Shown: piece after piece, positions 51,574 through 60,613 of the stretch
Position numbering within the stretch: the first letter of the stretch is position 1
Layout: every line of letters starts with the position of its first letter
Source: Janthinobacterium sp. ROICE36
Lineage (GTDB): Bacteria > Pseudomonadota > Gammaproteobacteria > Burkholderiales > Burkholderiaceae_D
Direction: 5' to 3'
Length of the DNA: 64,000 nucleotides
NCBI RefSeq assembly: GCF_002869965.1
Contig: NZ_PEBS01000005.1
Location: forward strand, 1 to 64,000
The notes under the pieces: generated by a model
Databases searched by the model: none
Seen by the model: only the letters and a program-made list of their open reading frames with translations
What the model was told of the DNA's origin: nothing
Made by a program: the position numbers and the translations under genes

Positions 51574-53263
51574 GCAGGGTGACCCTCTTGATTTCCGTGA
51601 TGGTGGTGGCGCCCCGTTTGACCAGTTCCAGCGCCGCAAGTCGCAGGCTGCGCGTGCCGTTCGCATACGCTGCCGCCTTGATCTGGCGAATCGGTTTCTT
51701 GTCGACGATCAGTTCGCGGATTTCATCGGTCAGCACGAGAATCTCGGCGATCGAGCGACGCCCCTTGTAGCCCGTGCCGCGGCAATCGCCGCAACCCTTG
51801 CCTTGCTTGAATTGATATGCATCAACGTCGGCGCGCGCCAGGCCCACGCTGGCCAGCTCGGCATCGTCGGGCGTGTAGTCGGTGGCGCAATGGGGGCAGT
51901 TGGTGCGGATCAGCCGCTGCGCCCAGATGCCGTTCAGGGCCGAGACAAACGCATACGGGTCGATGCCCATGTGGGTGAAGCGGCCAAACACGTCGAAGAC
52001 ATTGTTCGCATGCACGGTGGTCAGCACCAAATGCCCCGTGAGGGCCGACTGCACGGCGATTTCCGCCGTCTCGCGGTCACGGATTTCGCCCACCATGATC
52101 TTGTCGGGGTCGTGGCGCAAAATCGAGCGCAAGCCCTTGGCAAAGGTCAGGCCCTTCTTTTCATTCACGGGGATTTGCAAAATGCCGGGCAACTGGTATT
52201 CGACGGGGTCTTCGATGGTGATGATCTTTTCGCGCCCGTTGTGGATTTCCGTCAGCGCCGCGTACAGGGTCGTGGTCTTGCCCGACCCCGTAGGGCCGGT
52301 GACGAGCAGCATGCCGTAGGCTTCCTGCGCCAATGCGCGCAAGGCTTCCAGCGATGGGGCGTCAAAGCCCAGCGCTTCCAGCGTCAGCGCGCCATATGCT
52401 TCGATCATGGCGCGCTTGTCGAGGATGCGGATGACGGCATCCTCGCCATGGATGCTGGGCATGATGGAAACGCGCAAATCGATTTCGCGCCCGCCTGCCT
52501 CGACGCGGAAGCTGCCATCCTGCGGCACGCGGCGCTCGGCGATATCGAGTTCGGCCAGCACTTTCAGGCGCGAGATGATGTGTTCGGCCACTTCGATGCC
52601 GTTGACGGAGGTGGCGTGATCGAGCACGCCGTCGACGCGGTACTTGACGGCCAGGCCGCCGGCCGTGCTTTCCAGGTGGATGTCCGAGGCGCCCGCCTTC
52701 AGCGCGTCATATAAAGTCGAGTTGACCAGCTTGACGGCGGGGCTGGCCGCTTCCGACACGCTGGCGAACGACAGCACGGCGGCCGTCCGGCCATCGCGCC
52801 GGCCGTCTCCGGCGGCGCCGGGCAGCAGGTTGTCGACGGCGCGCGCCGATTCTTCCTGCTTCGACAGGTAGGCGGCGATGTCGGCCTGCAGCGCAAGGCG
52901 GATGCCCAAACCGCCCCGCCCCGCGCGCGCACTCAGCCAGGTTTGCAGGTCGAGGTCAAACGGGTCGGCGATCACGCCTACCAGTTGGCCGTCGGCGGCG
53001 CGCAGCAGCACGCTGTGGCGCGCCAGCGCCTGCGACAGCGGCAGCAGGTCGAAGGCGGGAGAAAACGCCAGCATGTCGGCCGTTTCCAGCACCTCCAGGC
53101 CGAACGGACGCGCCAGCTCGCGCACCACGGCGCGCGCCTCAATGCCGCTCAATTGCTGCAACTCCTCGACCAGGCTGCGCTTCGATAGCCGGCACAGGGC
53201 GCGCGCGTGCTGCAGCAGCGCAGCGTCGATGGCCACGGTGGGCTGGGATTCGGTTTGCATCAT
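51566..53263 (-). CDS. gspE: GspE/PilB-family secretion ATPase
   Basis: 565-aa hexameric ATPase powering pseudopilus assembly. An N-terminal GspE-II domain (about 30-150) leads to the T2SSE core: Walker A GPTGSGKTTTLYA, Asp box ITIEDPVEYQ, Walker B IMVGEIRDRETAEIA, His box VLTTVHANN. A Zn-binding tetracysteine follows (CPHC and CGDC), as in GspE. It overlaps gspF upstream by 4 nt (ATGATG). Confidence 0.94.
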   Translation of the reverse strand: MMQTESQPTVAIDAALLQHARALCRLSKRSLVEELQQLSGIEARAVVRELARPFGLEVLETADMLAFSPAFDLLPLSQALARHSVLLRAADGQLVGVIADPFDLDLQTWLSARAGRGGLGIRLALQADIAAYLSKQEESARAVDNLLPGAAGDGRRDGRTAAVLSFASVSEAASPAVKLVNSTLYDALKAGASDIHLESTAGGLAVKYRVDGVLDHATSVNGIEVAEHIISRLKVLAELDIAERRVPQDGSFRVEAGGREIDLRVSIMPSIHGEDAVIRILDKRAMIEAYGALTLEALGFDAPSLEALRALAQEAYGMLLVTGPTGSGKTTTLYAALTEIHNGREKIITIEDPVEYQLPGILQIPVNEKKGLTFAKGLRSILRHDPDKIMVGEIRDRETAEIAVQSALTGHLVLTTVHANNVFDVFGRFTHMGIDPYAFVSALNGIWAQRLIRTNCPHCATDYTPDDAELASVGLARADVDAYQFKQGKGCGDCRGTGYKGRRSIAEILVLTDEIRELIVDKKPIRQIKAAAYANGTRSLRLAALELVKRGATTITEIKRVTLHA

Positions 53264-54465
53264 GAAATATCGCCGGCAAGGTCGAAGATGGGCATGTACA
53301 GCAAGATCACGATGGCGCCCACAAGCAGGCCGATGGCGGCCATCAGCAAGGGCTCGAAGGTGCGCGTGAAACGGTCGATCCAGCGGCTGATTTCGCCGTC
53401 GTAAAAGGCGGCCGACTGCGTCAGCATGGGGCCCATATCGCCCGTGCGCTCACCCACGCGCAGCATGCGCAAGGAAATGGGCGTGGTCAGTTGATATTGC
53501 TCAAACGCGGAGGACAGGGGCTGGCCCGCCTCGATGGCGCCGCGCGCCTGTTGCAACGACGCCTGCATGCCCGGCGAAACCATCGCCTGCACGGTGGCAA
53601 TCGCCTGCACGATGGTGATGCCGCCTTCGGCCAGCATGCCCAGCGTCAGGTATAGGCGCGACAGTTCATAGATGCGCACGCGCTCGCCGATGCCGGGCAG
53701 TTTCGCCAGCAGGCGCGCCACGCCGCCATGGCGCAGCACGCGCCGCACGGCCGTCAATACGACGCTGCCGGTGATAAGCAGCCCGAACAACAGCAGCCAG
53801 CCGTGCTGCGTGACGAACTGGCCCCAGTTGAGCATGACTTGCGACATCCACGGCAGGTTGCGCCCGGCGCCCTGGTAGACCTCGGCGAAACGGGGCACCA
53901 CATAACTGATCAGGAAGGCGCTGACGCCACCGCCCACGGCCAGCAGGATGGTGGGGTAGATGGCGGCGCTGACGATTTTGCCGCGCACCGTATCGATGCG
54001 CTGCTGGTAGTCGATGTAGCGCGACAGCGCGCGCGGCAAGTCGCTGGTGCCCTCGGCCGCCTTGACGATGCCGATGTATAAAGGGGGAAACAGTTCAGCC
54101 TGCTCCGCCAATGCGGCGGAAAAGCGCTTGCCTTCGCGCAAGCCTTCCAGCAGGCGCGTGAGCACGCTGCGGGTGGCCGGCGACGCTTCCTTTTCCAGCA
54201 AGGCTTCCAGCGCTTCGACGATGCCCATGCCCGCTTGCAACAGCGCCAGCAATTCCTGGCTGAACAGCAGCAGGGGCAGCGCCCGCGCGCGCTGGCGCCC
54301 GGCCGCGCTGAACGGCGTGGCCCGCAGGGGACGGATGGCGCTGACGAACAGTCCGCGTGCCTCGGCCTGGCGGCGCGCGTCGGCTTCGTCGCGGCCATCG
54401 ATCACACAGGTGTGCAAGGTGGCGACTGTCTGGTCCGTGGAAAGCGCGCGTACTTCAAACTGCAT
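53260..54465 (-). CDS. gspF: GspF/PilC-family inner-membrane platform protein
   Basis: 401-aa protein with two T2SSF domains (LLFSQELLALLQAGMGIVEALEAL and YELSRLYLTLGMLAEGGITIVQAI) and three membrane helices (AIYPTILLAVGGGVSAFLISYVVP, HGWLLLFGLLITGSVVL, PLLMAAIGLLVGAIVILLYMPIFDL). It is the platform on which GspE drives pilin extraction. 38 nt downstream of gspG. Confidence 0.93.
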   Translation of the reverse strand: MQFEVRALSTDQTVATLHTCVIDGRDEADARRQAEARGLFVSAIRPLRATPFSAAGRQRARALPLLLFSQELLALLQAGMGIVEALEALLEKEASPATRSVLTRLLEGLREGKRFSAALAEQAELFPPLYIGIVKAAEGTSDLPRALSRYIDYQQRIDTVRGKIVSAAIYPTILLAVGGGVSAFLISYVVPRFAEVYQGAGRNLPWMSQVMLNWGQFVTQHGWLLLFGLLITGSVVLTAVRRVLRHGGVARLLAKLPGIGERVRIYELSRLYLTLGMLAEGGITIVQAIATVQAMVSPGMQASLQQARGAIEAGQPLSSAFEQYQLTTPISLRMLRVGERTGDMGPMLTQSAAFYDGEISRWIDRFTRTFEPLLMAAIGLLVGAIVILLYMPIFDLAGDIS

Positions 54466-54503
54466 GATGGCTTGTCCGTGGCAAAAGAGTGGGCGCGCTG
54501 ACC

Positions 54504-54947
54504 TTATTGCGAGCTGATGTCGGCATTCTCGCCGCTACCGCCCGGCTGGCCATCCTTGCCCGTCGAGACGATGTCATACTCGCCCTTGCTGCCGGGCGCG
54601 CGGTACTGATAAGCATGGCCCCACGGGTCGAGCGGCACGGCTTTTTTCAGGTAGGGACCATTCCAACGCGTGCCGGCGGCAGACGGCGCGACCAGCAGCG
54701 CGGCCAAACCCTCTTCCGTGGTGGGATAGCGCCCCACGTCGAGGCGGTAGGTGTCGAGCGATTTTTCAAACGCCTCGATCTGCGCCTTGGCCACCGTCAC
54801 TTCGGATTTGCCCAGCTGGGCGAAATACTTGGGGCCGACGTAGGCCGCCAGCAAGCCGATGATCACTATCACGACCAACAATTCGAGCAAGGTAAAGCCG
54901 CGCGCATGGCGCGTTGCCGCAAGGTTCTGCCTGTGTGCTGCATGCAT
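54504..54947 (-). CDS. gspG: major pseudopilin GspG
   Basis: 147-aa major pseudopilin. Leader MHAAHRQNLAATRHARG, cleavage before FTLLELLVVIVIIGLLAAYVGPK (Glu +5). Then the GspG hallmark LDVGRYPTTEEGLAALLVAP and the calcium-binding C-terminal loop WGHAYQYRAPGSKGEYDIVSTGKDG. SD AAGGAG 7 nt before the ATG. First gene of the 11-gene minus-strand secretion operon. Confidence 0.95.
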   Translation of the reverse strand: MHAAHRQNLAATRHARGFTLLELLVVIVIIGLLAAYVGPKYFAQLGKSEVTVAKAQIEAFEKSLDTYRLDVGRYPTTEEGLAALLVAPSAAGTRWNGPYLKKAVPLDPWGHAYQYRAPGSKGEYDIVSTGKDGQPGGSGENADISSQ

Positions 54948-55412
54948 CCGCTAACTCCTTATTGCCTACCTTCAATACATTGCGTCGCTGCGCGCGGCGG
55001 ATGGCCACGCCCGGGCGACACGCGCTTGCCCGATGCTTATCAGCCTACCATGCCGCTTATGGTTAATACAATCTTTTGTTTGTACTGTGAACAACAAATT
55101 GCATGGGAAACCATCCACTGTGCACGAAACGGCCTGCGCCACGTCCGCGCTTGCCAGTCTGGTGAATGAATCAACTATTTTCAATGCGAAAAGCATCTAC
55201 TAATGGTCACCAATTCATAGTGAGCGATGAATTTTATTCATTCATTATTTGTAACTTTCAAATTAAATTTGCAAGAATATCAAACAATACAATTATCTCT
55301 TTTGCTATAGTGAAAATTAATTTTCTGCACAGTGGTCTTATCCGTCCACGCAGGAAAGAGCATCCAAGACGCAAAACATATTGCATCCTACATAATCACC
55401 AAGGGAAAATTC
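54948..55412. other. intergenic region between gspG and PEP-CTERM/subtilase unit
   Basis: 465 bp with no credible gene. Bases 55200-55330 are markedly AT-rich, suggesting promoters for the plus-strand PEP-CTERM-subtilase unit, but no convincing -35/-10 pair is visible. The gspG promoter must also lie here. Confidence 0.5.
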
Positions 55413-56171
55413 ATGACTCGTATTGTGCATCCGAAGGCAGCTTCCGCAACAAGTCCCTTCTCCGCAAAGCAGTTGACTGGTGCCGTCATCCTGGCCCTGT
55501 CCGCCGCCTGCGCCCCCGCCGCCATGGCGGACGTGATCAACTTTGATCATCTGGATAGCCAGTTCGTCGGTCATGGCGACGCTCTGGAAATCGGGAAATT
55601 CCTGCTGACGGGCGCCTCGAATGTGGCTGGCGCCAATTATGGCGACCTGGTCGGTGCAGTGTTCGACGGCAAGGACCCGGACGCCTGCGGCATGGCCTGC
55701 CCGACCAACAATACAAGCAATTACTATGCATCGCTCAACGACGGCATCGTCTACCTCGATCCACTCAACCCGGGCGGCAGCGTCAGCCTGCAAGGCTTCG
55801 ACGCCAGCTTCATCGGCTACGCCCAGGGCATCACCTACCCGGCGGTGGCCGGCCTGTTGCGCGTGCAAGGCTTCTATGCTGACGGTTCTTCCCTGTACGA
55901 AACGTATCAGCTGGGCGGCCCCGTTGGCGGCAGCTTCCAGTTCCAGCGCTACAACACCAGCGCCAGCTTCGGCAGCCAGCAATTCGCTTCGCTGGCCTTC
56001 TTCGGTTTCACTTGTAACACGGCCGGCAGTTGCAACGCCTTCACTACCAACAAGGGCCAGTTTGCGCTCGACAATATCGTCGCTTCGGTACCAGAACCAT
56101 CGACCTACGCAATGCTGCTGCTGGGCCTGGCAGGCATCGGTTTCGCGGCGCGCCGCCGCCAGCAAGCCTGA
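55413..56171 (+). CDS. PEP-CTERM sorting domain protein
   Basis: 252-aa exported protein. An extended N-terminus with signal (LTGAVILALSAACAPAAMA) is followed by DVINFDHLDSQFVGHGD, a conserved start of one PEP-CTERM subfamily. The beta-sandwich carries two Cys pairs (DACGMACP; FTCNTAGSCNAF), and the sorting tail is VPEPSTYAMLLLGLAGIGFAARRRQQA. SD AAGGGAA before ATG 55413. 36 nt upstream of the subtilase gene, likely cotranscribed. Confidence 0.9.
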   Translation: MTRIVHPKAASATSPFSAKQLTGAVILALSAACAPAAMADVINFDHLDSQFVGHGDALEIGKFLLTGASNVAGANYGDLVGAVFDGKDPDACGMACPTNNTSNYYASLNDGIVYLDPLNPGGSVSLQGFDASFIGYAQGITYPAVAGLLRVQGFYADGSSLYETYQLGGPVGGSFQFQRYNTSASFGSQQFASLAFFGFTCNTAGSCNAFTTNKGQFALDNIVASVPEPSTYAMLLLGLAGIGFAARRRQQA

Positions 56172-56207
56172 TTTTCCCTTTTTCGCTACCGTTACAGGAA
56201 ATCCTAC

Positions 56208-59200
56208 ATGACATTCCGTCCCGCTTTGCGTCCCATTTCGCTCGCCGTACTGAGCCTGTTTGCCAGCCTGAGTTTCCAGGCCCACGCCGATGACTTGCGC
56301 CGCCCTTACATCGTGCAACTGACCGATAAACCGATCGCTTCCTACGCCGGCTCGGTGGAAGGCCTGGGCGCCACCCAGCCTGCCGCCGGCGGCCGCCTCG
56401 ATCTGGCCAGCGCGGAAGTGCAACTGTACGGCGACTACCTCGAGCAGAAACAAGCCCGGGTACAAGCGCTCGTCGCCGCCGCCCCCGTGCAATACCAGTA
56501 CAAGATCGTCCTCAACGGTTTCTCCGCCCTGCTGACCGACGCCGAAGTGCGCCAGTTGCAGGCCAGCGGCGACGTGGCCAGCATCGCCCCCGACGAGCCA
56601 CGCACCCTGCAAACGAACTACACGCCAACCTTCCTGGGTCTGGACCAGCCGGGCGGCCTGTGGAGCCAGTTGGGTGGCAAGGAGCATGCGGGCGAAGACA
56701 TCATCATCGGCATCGTCGATGGCGGTGTGTGGCCGGAAAACCTGTCGTATGCGGACAAGGTCGATGCCAACGGCACCCCGACCTTCGACCCGAACGCCAG
56801 CCTGGCATACGGCGCCGCGCCGGCCGCCTGGAAGGGCAGCTGCCAGACGGGCGAAGGCTTCACACAAGACCACTGCAATAACAAGCTGCTTGGCGCACAA
56901 TACTTCAACGCCGTGCGCCTGACCGAGACGGACAAGATTCAGCACTGGAGCGAATTCACCTCGCCGCGCGACTCCGTTGGCAACCCCAGCGGCGAAGGTG
57001 GCCACGGCACGCACACCTCATCGACTGCCGGTGGCAATGCGAGCGTGCCTGTCACGGCGAACGGTACGCCGCTGGGCGTGATTTCCGGCATGGCGCCACG
57101 CGCCCGCCTGTCCGTCTACAAGGTCTGCTGGTCCTACAACCTGGACACTCAGCCGACGGGCGCGAAAAATAGCTGCTACGGCGGCGACAGCGTGGCAGCG
57201 ATTGAAAAAGCCGTGCAGGATGGCGTACACGTGATCAACTATTCGATCAGCGGCGGCGGCAGCGTCAACGATCCGGTCGAGCAAGCCTTCCTGCATGCCT
57301 CGAATGCCGGCGTGTTCGTTGCCGCTTCGGCCGGCAACTCGGGACCGGCGAACACGGTGGCCCACGTAAGCCCGTGGATCACCACGGTGGCCGCCTCGAC
57401 GCATAACCGCGCCAATCAGGCCACCGTGACCTTGGGCAATGGCGCCAAGTACACGGGCGCCTCGCTCAACTACAACCCGCTGCCGGCCACCACCTTGATC
57501 CGTGCCCAGGATGCGGGATTGCCAGGCGCCGATGCGCAAAAACTGGCGCTGTGCTACCGCGCCGGCGACAACGGCGGCGTGGCCTTGCTGGATCCGGCCA
57601 AGGTCGCAGGCAAGGTCGTCAGCTGCCTGCGCGGCACTACGGCGCGCACCGACAAGGGCGTCGCCGTGCTGGAAGCAGGTGGCGCCGGCATGGTGCTGGT
57701 CGACACGGGCGTGGGCCTGGTATCGGACCCGCACGTGCTGCCAGCCGTGCACGTGAGCGCCGCCGACGGCGCGCTGATCAACGCCCAGGCACAAACGGGC
57801 GCCGCTACGGCCGCCATCTCGCGCTTCGTCACCAATAGCAACGGCCCAGCCGCCCCCGTGGTGGCCGACTTCTCGTCGCGCGGCCCGAACCTGTTCGACG
57901 CCAACCTGCTCAAGCCCGACGTCACGGCGCCTGGCGTGGACATCCTGGCCGGCGGCTCGCCTGCCCTGTCGCGCGCGCAGCGCGACGCCGTGCAGGATGG
58001 CAGCCTGGTGCCGGCGCAAGCCTACATCTTCCTGCAAGGCACCTCGATGTCCAGCCCGCATGTGGCGGGCCTGGCCGCCCTGCTGCGCCAGCAGCATCCT
58101 GACTGGAGCCCGGCCGCCATCAAATCGGCCCTGATGACCACCGGCAGCACCACCCTGCCCGACACGCAGGCAGGCGATGCGCGCGGCATCCTGCCATGGG
58201 GCCAGGGCGCCGGCCACGTGACGCCGAACAAGGCTGCCGATCCGGGCCTCGTGTATGACGCCGGCCTGACTGACTACAAGAAATACATGTGCGGCGTCGG
58301 CATGACGACTGAATGTGCGGGCGGCACCCTGGCCGGCTACAACCTGAACATGCCGTCGATCACCATCGCCAACGTGCTGGGCACGCAAACGGTGGCGCGC
58401 CGCGTCACCAACGTGGGCAGCGGCAGCGCCACCTACACGGCCAGCGCCTCGGTCAGCGGCTACAGCGTGGTAGTGGCACCTGCCACCCTGACGCTGGCGC
58501 CCGGTGAAACCAAGTCCTTCAACGTGACGCTGACGCGCACCACGGCGCCGGACAACACCTGGCAATATGGCGCCCTGGTGTGGAGCGATGGCGTGCACAC
58601 GGTACGCAGCCCCGTCACAGCCCGATCGGGCCGCGCGGTGCAATCGCCGGCACTGCTGCAAGCCGACAAGGTCAGCGGCCTGCGTTCGCTGACCCTGTCC
58701 ACCGGCTTCGCCGGCAAGGTCGGCGCGGCGACGGGCGGCCTGAAGGAAGTGGCGCGCAGCGCACAAACCATCAGCCAGGCCGCACCGGGCAGCGTCGACA
58801 CGCTGGAGCAAATGGCTGCCGCGTGCAAGGCGGGCAGCAGCGGCGTGCGGGTGGTCAATGTCAGCATTCCGGCCAGCACGGTGGTGGCGCGCTTTGAAAC
58901 CTTTGACCGCGACACCACGGAAGGCGCCGGCAATGACCTCGACTTGCTGCTGCTCAACAGCGCGGGTGCGACCGTCGCCACTTCGGCCTCGGCTGGCTCG
59001 AACGAGGCGATCACCGTGACCACCCCGGCGGCCGGCAGCTACAAGCTGTGCGTGATCGGCTACGAAGTGGCGAATGGCGTGTCGACCGGCTTCAGCCTGT
59101 CGTCAGCCGTCGTCACGACGGCCGACAAGGGCGGCAACCTGAAAGCCACCCTGCCAGGCAAGGTGTATGTGGGCGGCAGCGCCACGGCCGGCGTCAGCTG

Positions 59201-59360
59201 GTCGGGCCTGGAAACGGGCAAACGCTACCTGGGCGGCGTCGTCTTCCTTGATGGCAACAATACGGCGGCCTCCACCACCGTCCTGTCTGTGCAAACCAAC
59301 AATCCGCTGCCGCTGGCCGTCCCCAGCATGCGCAACGTGAAAATGGACGCCAAGCTGTAA
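56208..59360 (+). CDS. secreted S8 subtilase-family serine protease
   Basis: 1050-aa protease. Signal peptide (LAVLSLFASLSFQAHA), I9 propeptide-inhibitor (about 29-125, RRPYIVQLTDKPIASY ... VLNGFSALLTDAEV), S8 catalytic domain with Asp in IGIVDGGVWPE, His in GHGTHTSST and Ser in GTSMSSPHVAG. A PA domain is inserted (about 410-530). A plant-subtilase-like Fn3 domain (RRVTNVGSGSATYTASASV) and a C-terminal prepeptidase-type beta domain follow. No PEP-CTERM tail, so it is probably released. SD AGGAAA. Ends at a strong terminator. Confidence 0.94.
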   Translation: MTFRPALRPISLAVLSLFASLSFQAHADDLRRPYIVQLTDKPIASYAGSVEGLGATQPAAGGRLDLASAEVQLYGDYLEQKQARVQALVAAAPVQYQYKIVLNGFSALLTDAEVRQLQASGDVASIAPDEPRTLQTNYTPTFLGLDQPGGLWSQLGGKEHAGEDIIIGIVDGGVWPENLSYADKVDANGTPTFDPNASLAYGAAPAAWKGSCQTGEGFTQDHCNNKLLGAQYFNAVRLTETDKIQHWSEFTSPRDSVGNPSGEGGHGTHTSSTAGGNASVPVTANGTPLGVISGMAPRARLSVYKVCWSYNLDTQPTGAKNSCYGGDSVAAIEKAVQDGVHVINYSISGGGSVNDPVEQAFLHASNAGVFVAASAGNSGPANTVAHVSPWITTVAASTHNRANQATVTLGNGAKYTGASLNYNPLPATTLIRAQDAGLPGADAQKLALCYRAGDNGGVALLDPAKVAGKVVSCLRGTTARTDKGVAVLEAGGAGMVLVDTGVGLVSDPHVLPAVHVSAADGALINAQAQTGAATAAISRFVTNSNGPAAPVVADFSSRGPNLFDANLLKPDVTAPGVDILAGGSPALSRAQRDAVQDGSLVPAQAYIFLQGTSMSSPHVAGLAALLRQQHPDWSPAAIKSALMTTGSTTLPDTQAGDARGILPWGQGAGHVTPNKAADPGLVYDAGLTDYKKYMCGVGMTTECAGGTLAGYNLNMPSITIANVLGTQTVARRVTNVGSGSATYTASASVSGYSVVVAPATLTLAPGETKSFNVTLTRTTAPDNTWQYGALVWSDGVHTVRSPVTARSGRAVQSPALLQADKVSGLRSLTLSTGFAGKVGAATGGLKEVARSAQTISQAAPGSVDTLEQMAAACKAGSSGVRVVNVSIPASTVVARFETFDRDTTEGAGNDLDLLLLNSAGATVATSASAGSNEAITVTTPAAGSYKLCVIGYEVANGVSTGFSLSSAVVTTADKGGNLKATLPGKVYVGGSATAGVSWSGLETGKRYLGGVVFLDGNNTAASTTVLSVQTNNPLPLAVPSMRNVKMDAKL

Positions 59361-59384
59361 GCACATCGTGCGATTGGCAACACG

Positions 59385-59410
59385 ACGCGCCCTGCGGGGC
59401 GCGTTTTTTT
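59385..59410 (+). terminator. intrinsic terminator of the subtilase gene
   Basis: ACGCGCC (59385-59391) pairs with GGCGCGT (59398-59404), followed by a T tract. It separates the subtilase from the stand-alone I9 gene, so the latter needs its own promoter. Confidence 0.85.
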
Positions 59411-59474
59411 GTGCCGCCGCTACAGGCGTAGAATCGACATCACAACTGCCTCCCCAACGCCTGGAAAGCCTGCC

Positions 59475-59933
59475 ATGCCATCGAAAAACTGGATATTTGC
59501 CGCCATTGCCGGAGTCAGCGGCTTGGCCGGCGCCGTGCCAACGGAGCAGCACAAACCGGCGCCGCTGGCGCGCCACACCTACATCGTACAATTGACGGAT
59601 GCACCACTGGCCTCGTACACGGGGGGCGTGCCGGGCCTGGCCCCGACTTTCGTTCAGGGCCGGCGACTGGAGACGGACAGCGAGGCGGCGCGCCGCTATA
59701 CGGCTTACCTGGAAGAGCGCCAGCGTGCCGTGCTGGCGCTGGTGGCCGAGGCGTCCGTGCAATACCGCTACACGGTCACCCTGAACGGCTTCGCGGCCAT
59801 GCTGACGCCAGACGAAGTGGCGCGCCTGCGAGCCAGCCCGGACGTGGCCCAGGTATCGCTCAGCACCATCGAATACACGCACACTGATGGCGGCAATGGC
59901 AAGAAACAGGCGCCGCCGCAGGACCAGCGCTAA
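59475..59933 (+). CDS. stand-alone I9 (subtilase propeptide) inhibitor-like protein
   Basis: 152-aa protein with a probable signal peptide (WIFAAIAGVSGLAGA). Its body aligns along its length with the propeptide of the preceding subtilase: shared YIVQLTDxPxASYxGxVxGL, the YxxYLExxQ helix and LNGFAxxLTxxEVxxLxAS. It then stops; no catalytic domain or remnant follows. I9 domains act as chaperones and tight inhibitors of their protease, so a trans-acting inhibitor is plausible. A truncated duplicate is the alternative. Stop overlaps the convergent LuxR gene by 4 nt. Confidence 0.8.
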   Translation: MPSKNWIFAAIAGVSGLAGAVPTEQHKPAPLARHTYIVQLTDAPLASYTGGVPGLAPTFVQGRRLETDSEAARRYTAYLEERQRAVLALVAEASVQYRYTVTLNGFAAMLTPDEVARLRASPDVAQVSLSTIEYTHTDGGNGKKQAPPQDQR

Positions 59934-60613
59934 TGGCTGAGCAGGCGCAGCGCGAGGCCGCGCGACACGGCTTGCGTGCGGTTGCTCACGCCGAATAATT
60001 TGTAGATGCGCTGCAAATGGCTTTTCACGGTTCCGCCGCTGATGCCGAGGATTTGCCCCACCTCTTCATTGCTCTTGCCGATGCTGACCCAGTGCAGCAC
60101 TTCCAGCTCGCGCGCGCTGGCCGCGCGCGACGCTGCCAGGCCCGCCACGGGCACGCGCACGCGCTCTTGCAGCGCCAGCCAATGCAGGTGCAGATAGGGC
60201 AGCAGCAGTTCCAGTACATACGCCTGGCGCGCCGGGTCCGGCAAGGAGGCGCAGAACAGAGCAAAAAAACTGCCACCGCCTGCCATCACATTGCCATGCA
60301 CCAAGACTTGTCCGATGACGGCCGCCTTCCTGCCGCCCGCGCGCCAGGCCTGCGCCAGACGCGCCACCTGGCCATCGCGCGTGTCGTTGATGTCGCGCAA
60401 CTGCACGGGATCGAGCACGGCACTGTGCCATGCCTCGCTGCGCAGCACACTCCCATCGGCGCCCAGTTGCGCGCAAACGAGTATGGCGTGCGGCAACAAG
60501 GCTTGCAACGGGCCCTGACTCCACAGGAAAAAATCGCTGGACACGCTGATGCCATGCGCGCCGAGTATGGCGTGCAACAGATATTCCTGTTCCCGCCCCG
60601 TCAGCAGCATCAT
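59930..60613 (-). CDS. LuxR-family regulator, EpsA-like
   Basis: 227-aa transcription factor. The N-terminal half (EYLLHAILGAHGISVSSDFFLWSQGPLQALLPHAILVC) resembles EpsA, the LuxR-type regulator linked to exosortase/PEP-CTERM exopolysaccharide loci in betaproteobacteria. The C-terminal GerE HTH is ARELEVLHWVSIGKSNEEVGQILGISGGTVKSHLQRIYKLFGV. ATG 60613 overlaps the stop of the upstream response regulator gene (ATGA), so both are cotranslated. Likely target: nearby PEP-CTERM or matrix genes, by inference. Confidence 0.82.
   Translation of the reverse strand: MMLLTGREQEYLLHAILGAHGISVSSDFFLWSQGPLQALLPHAILVCAQLGADGSVLRSEAWHSAVLDPVQLRDINDTRDGQVARLAQAWRAGGRKAAVIGQVLVHGNVMAGGGSFFALFCASLPDPARQAYVLELLLPYLHLHWLALQERVRVPVAGLAASRAASARELEVLHWVSIGKSNEEVGQILGISGGTVKSHLQRIYKLFGVSNRTQAVSRGLALRLLSH

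Noticed and set aside
50021..52714. Plus-strand open frame opposite the secretion genes (897 codons)
   Set aside because: Spans several overlapping real genes on the other strand and lacks any domain.
57018..58811. Minus-strand open frame opposite the subtilase (597 codons)
   Set aside because: Antisense to the catalytic domain with His, Asp and Ser motifs clearly on the plus strand.
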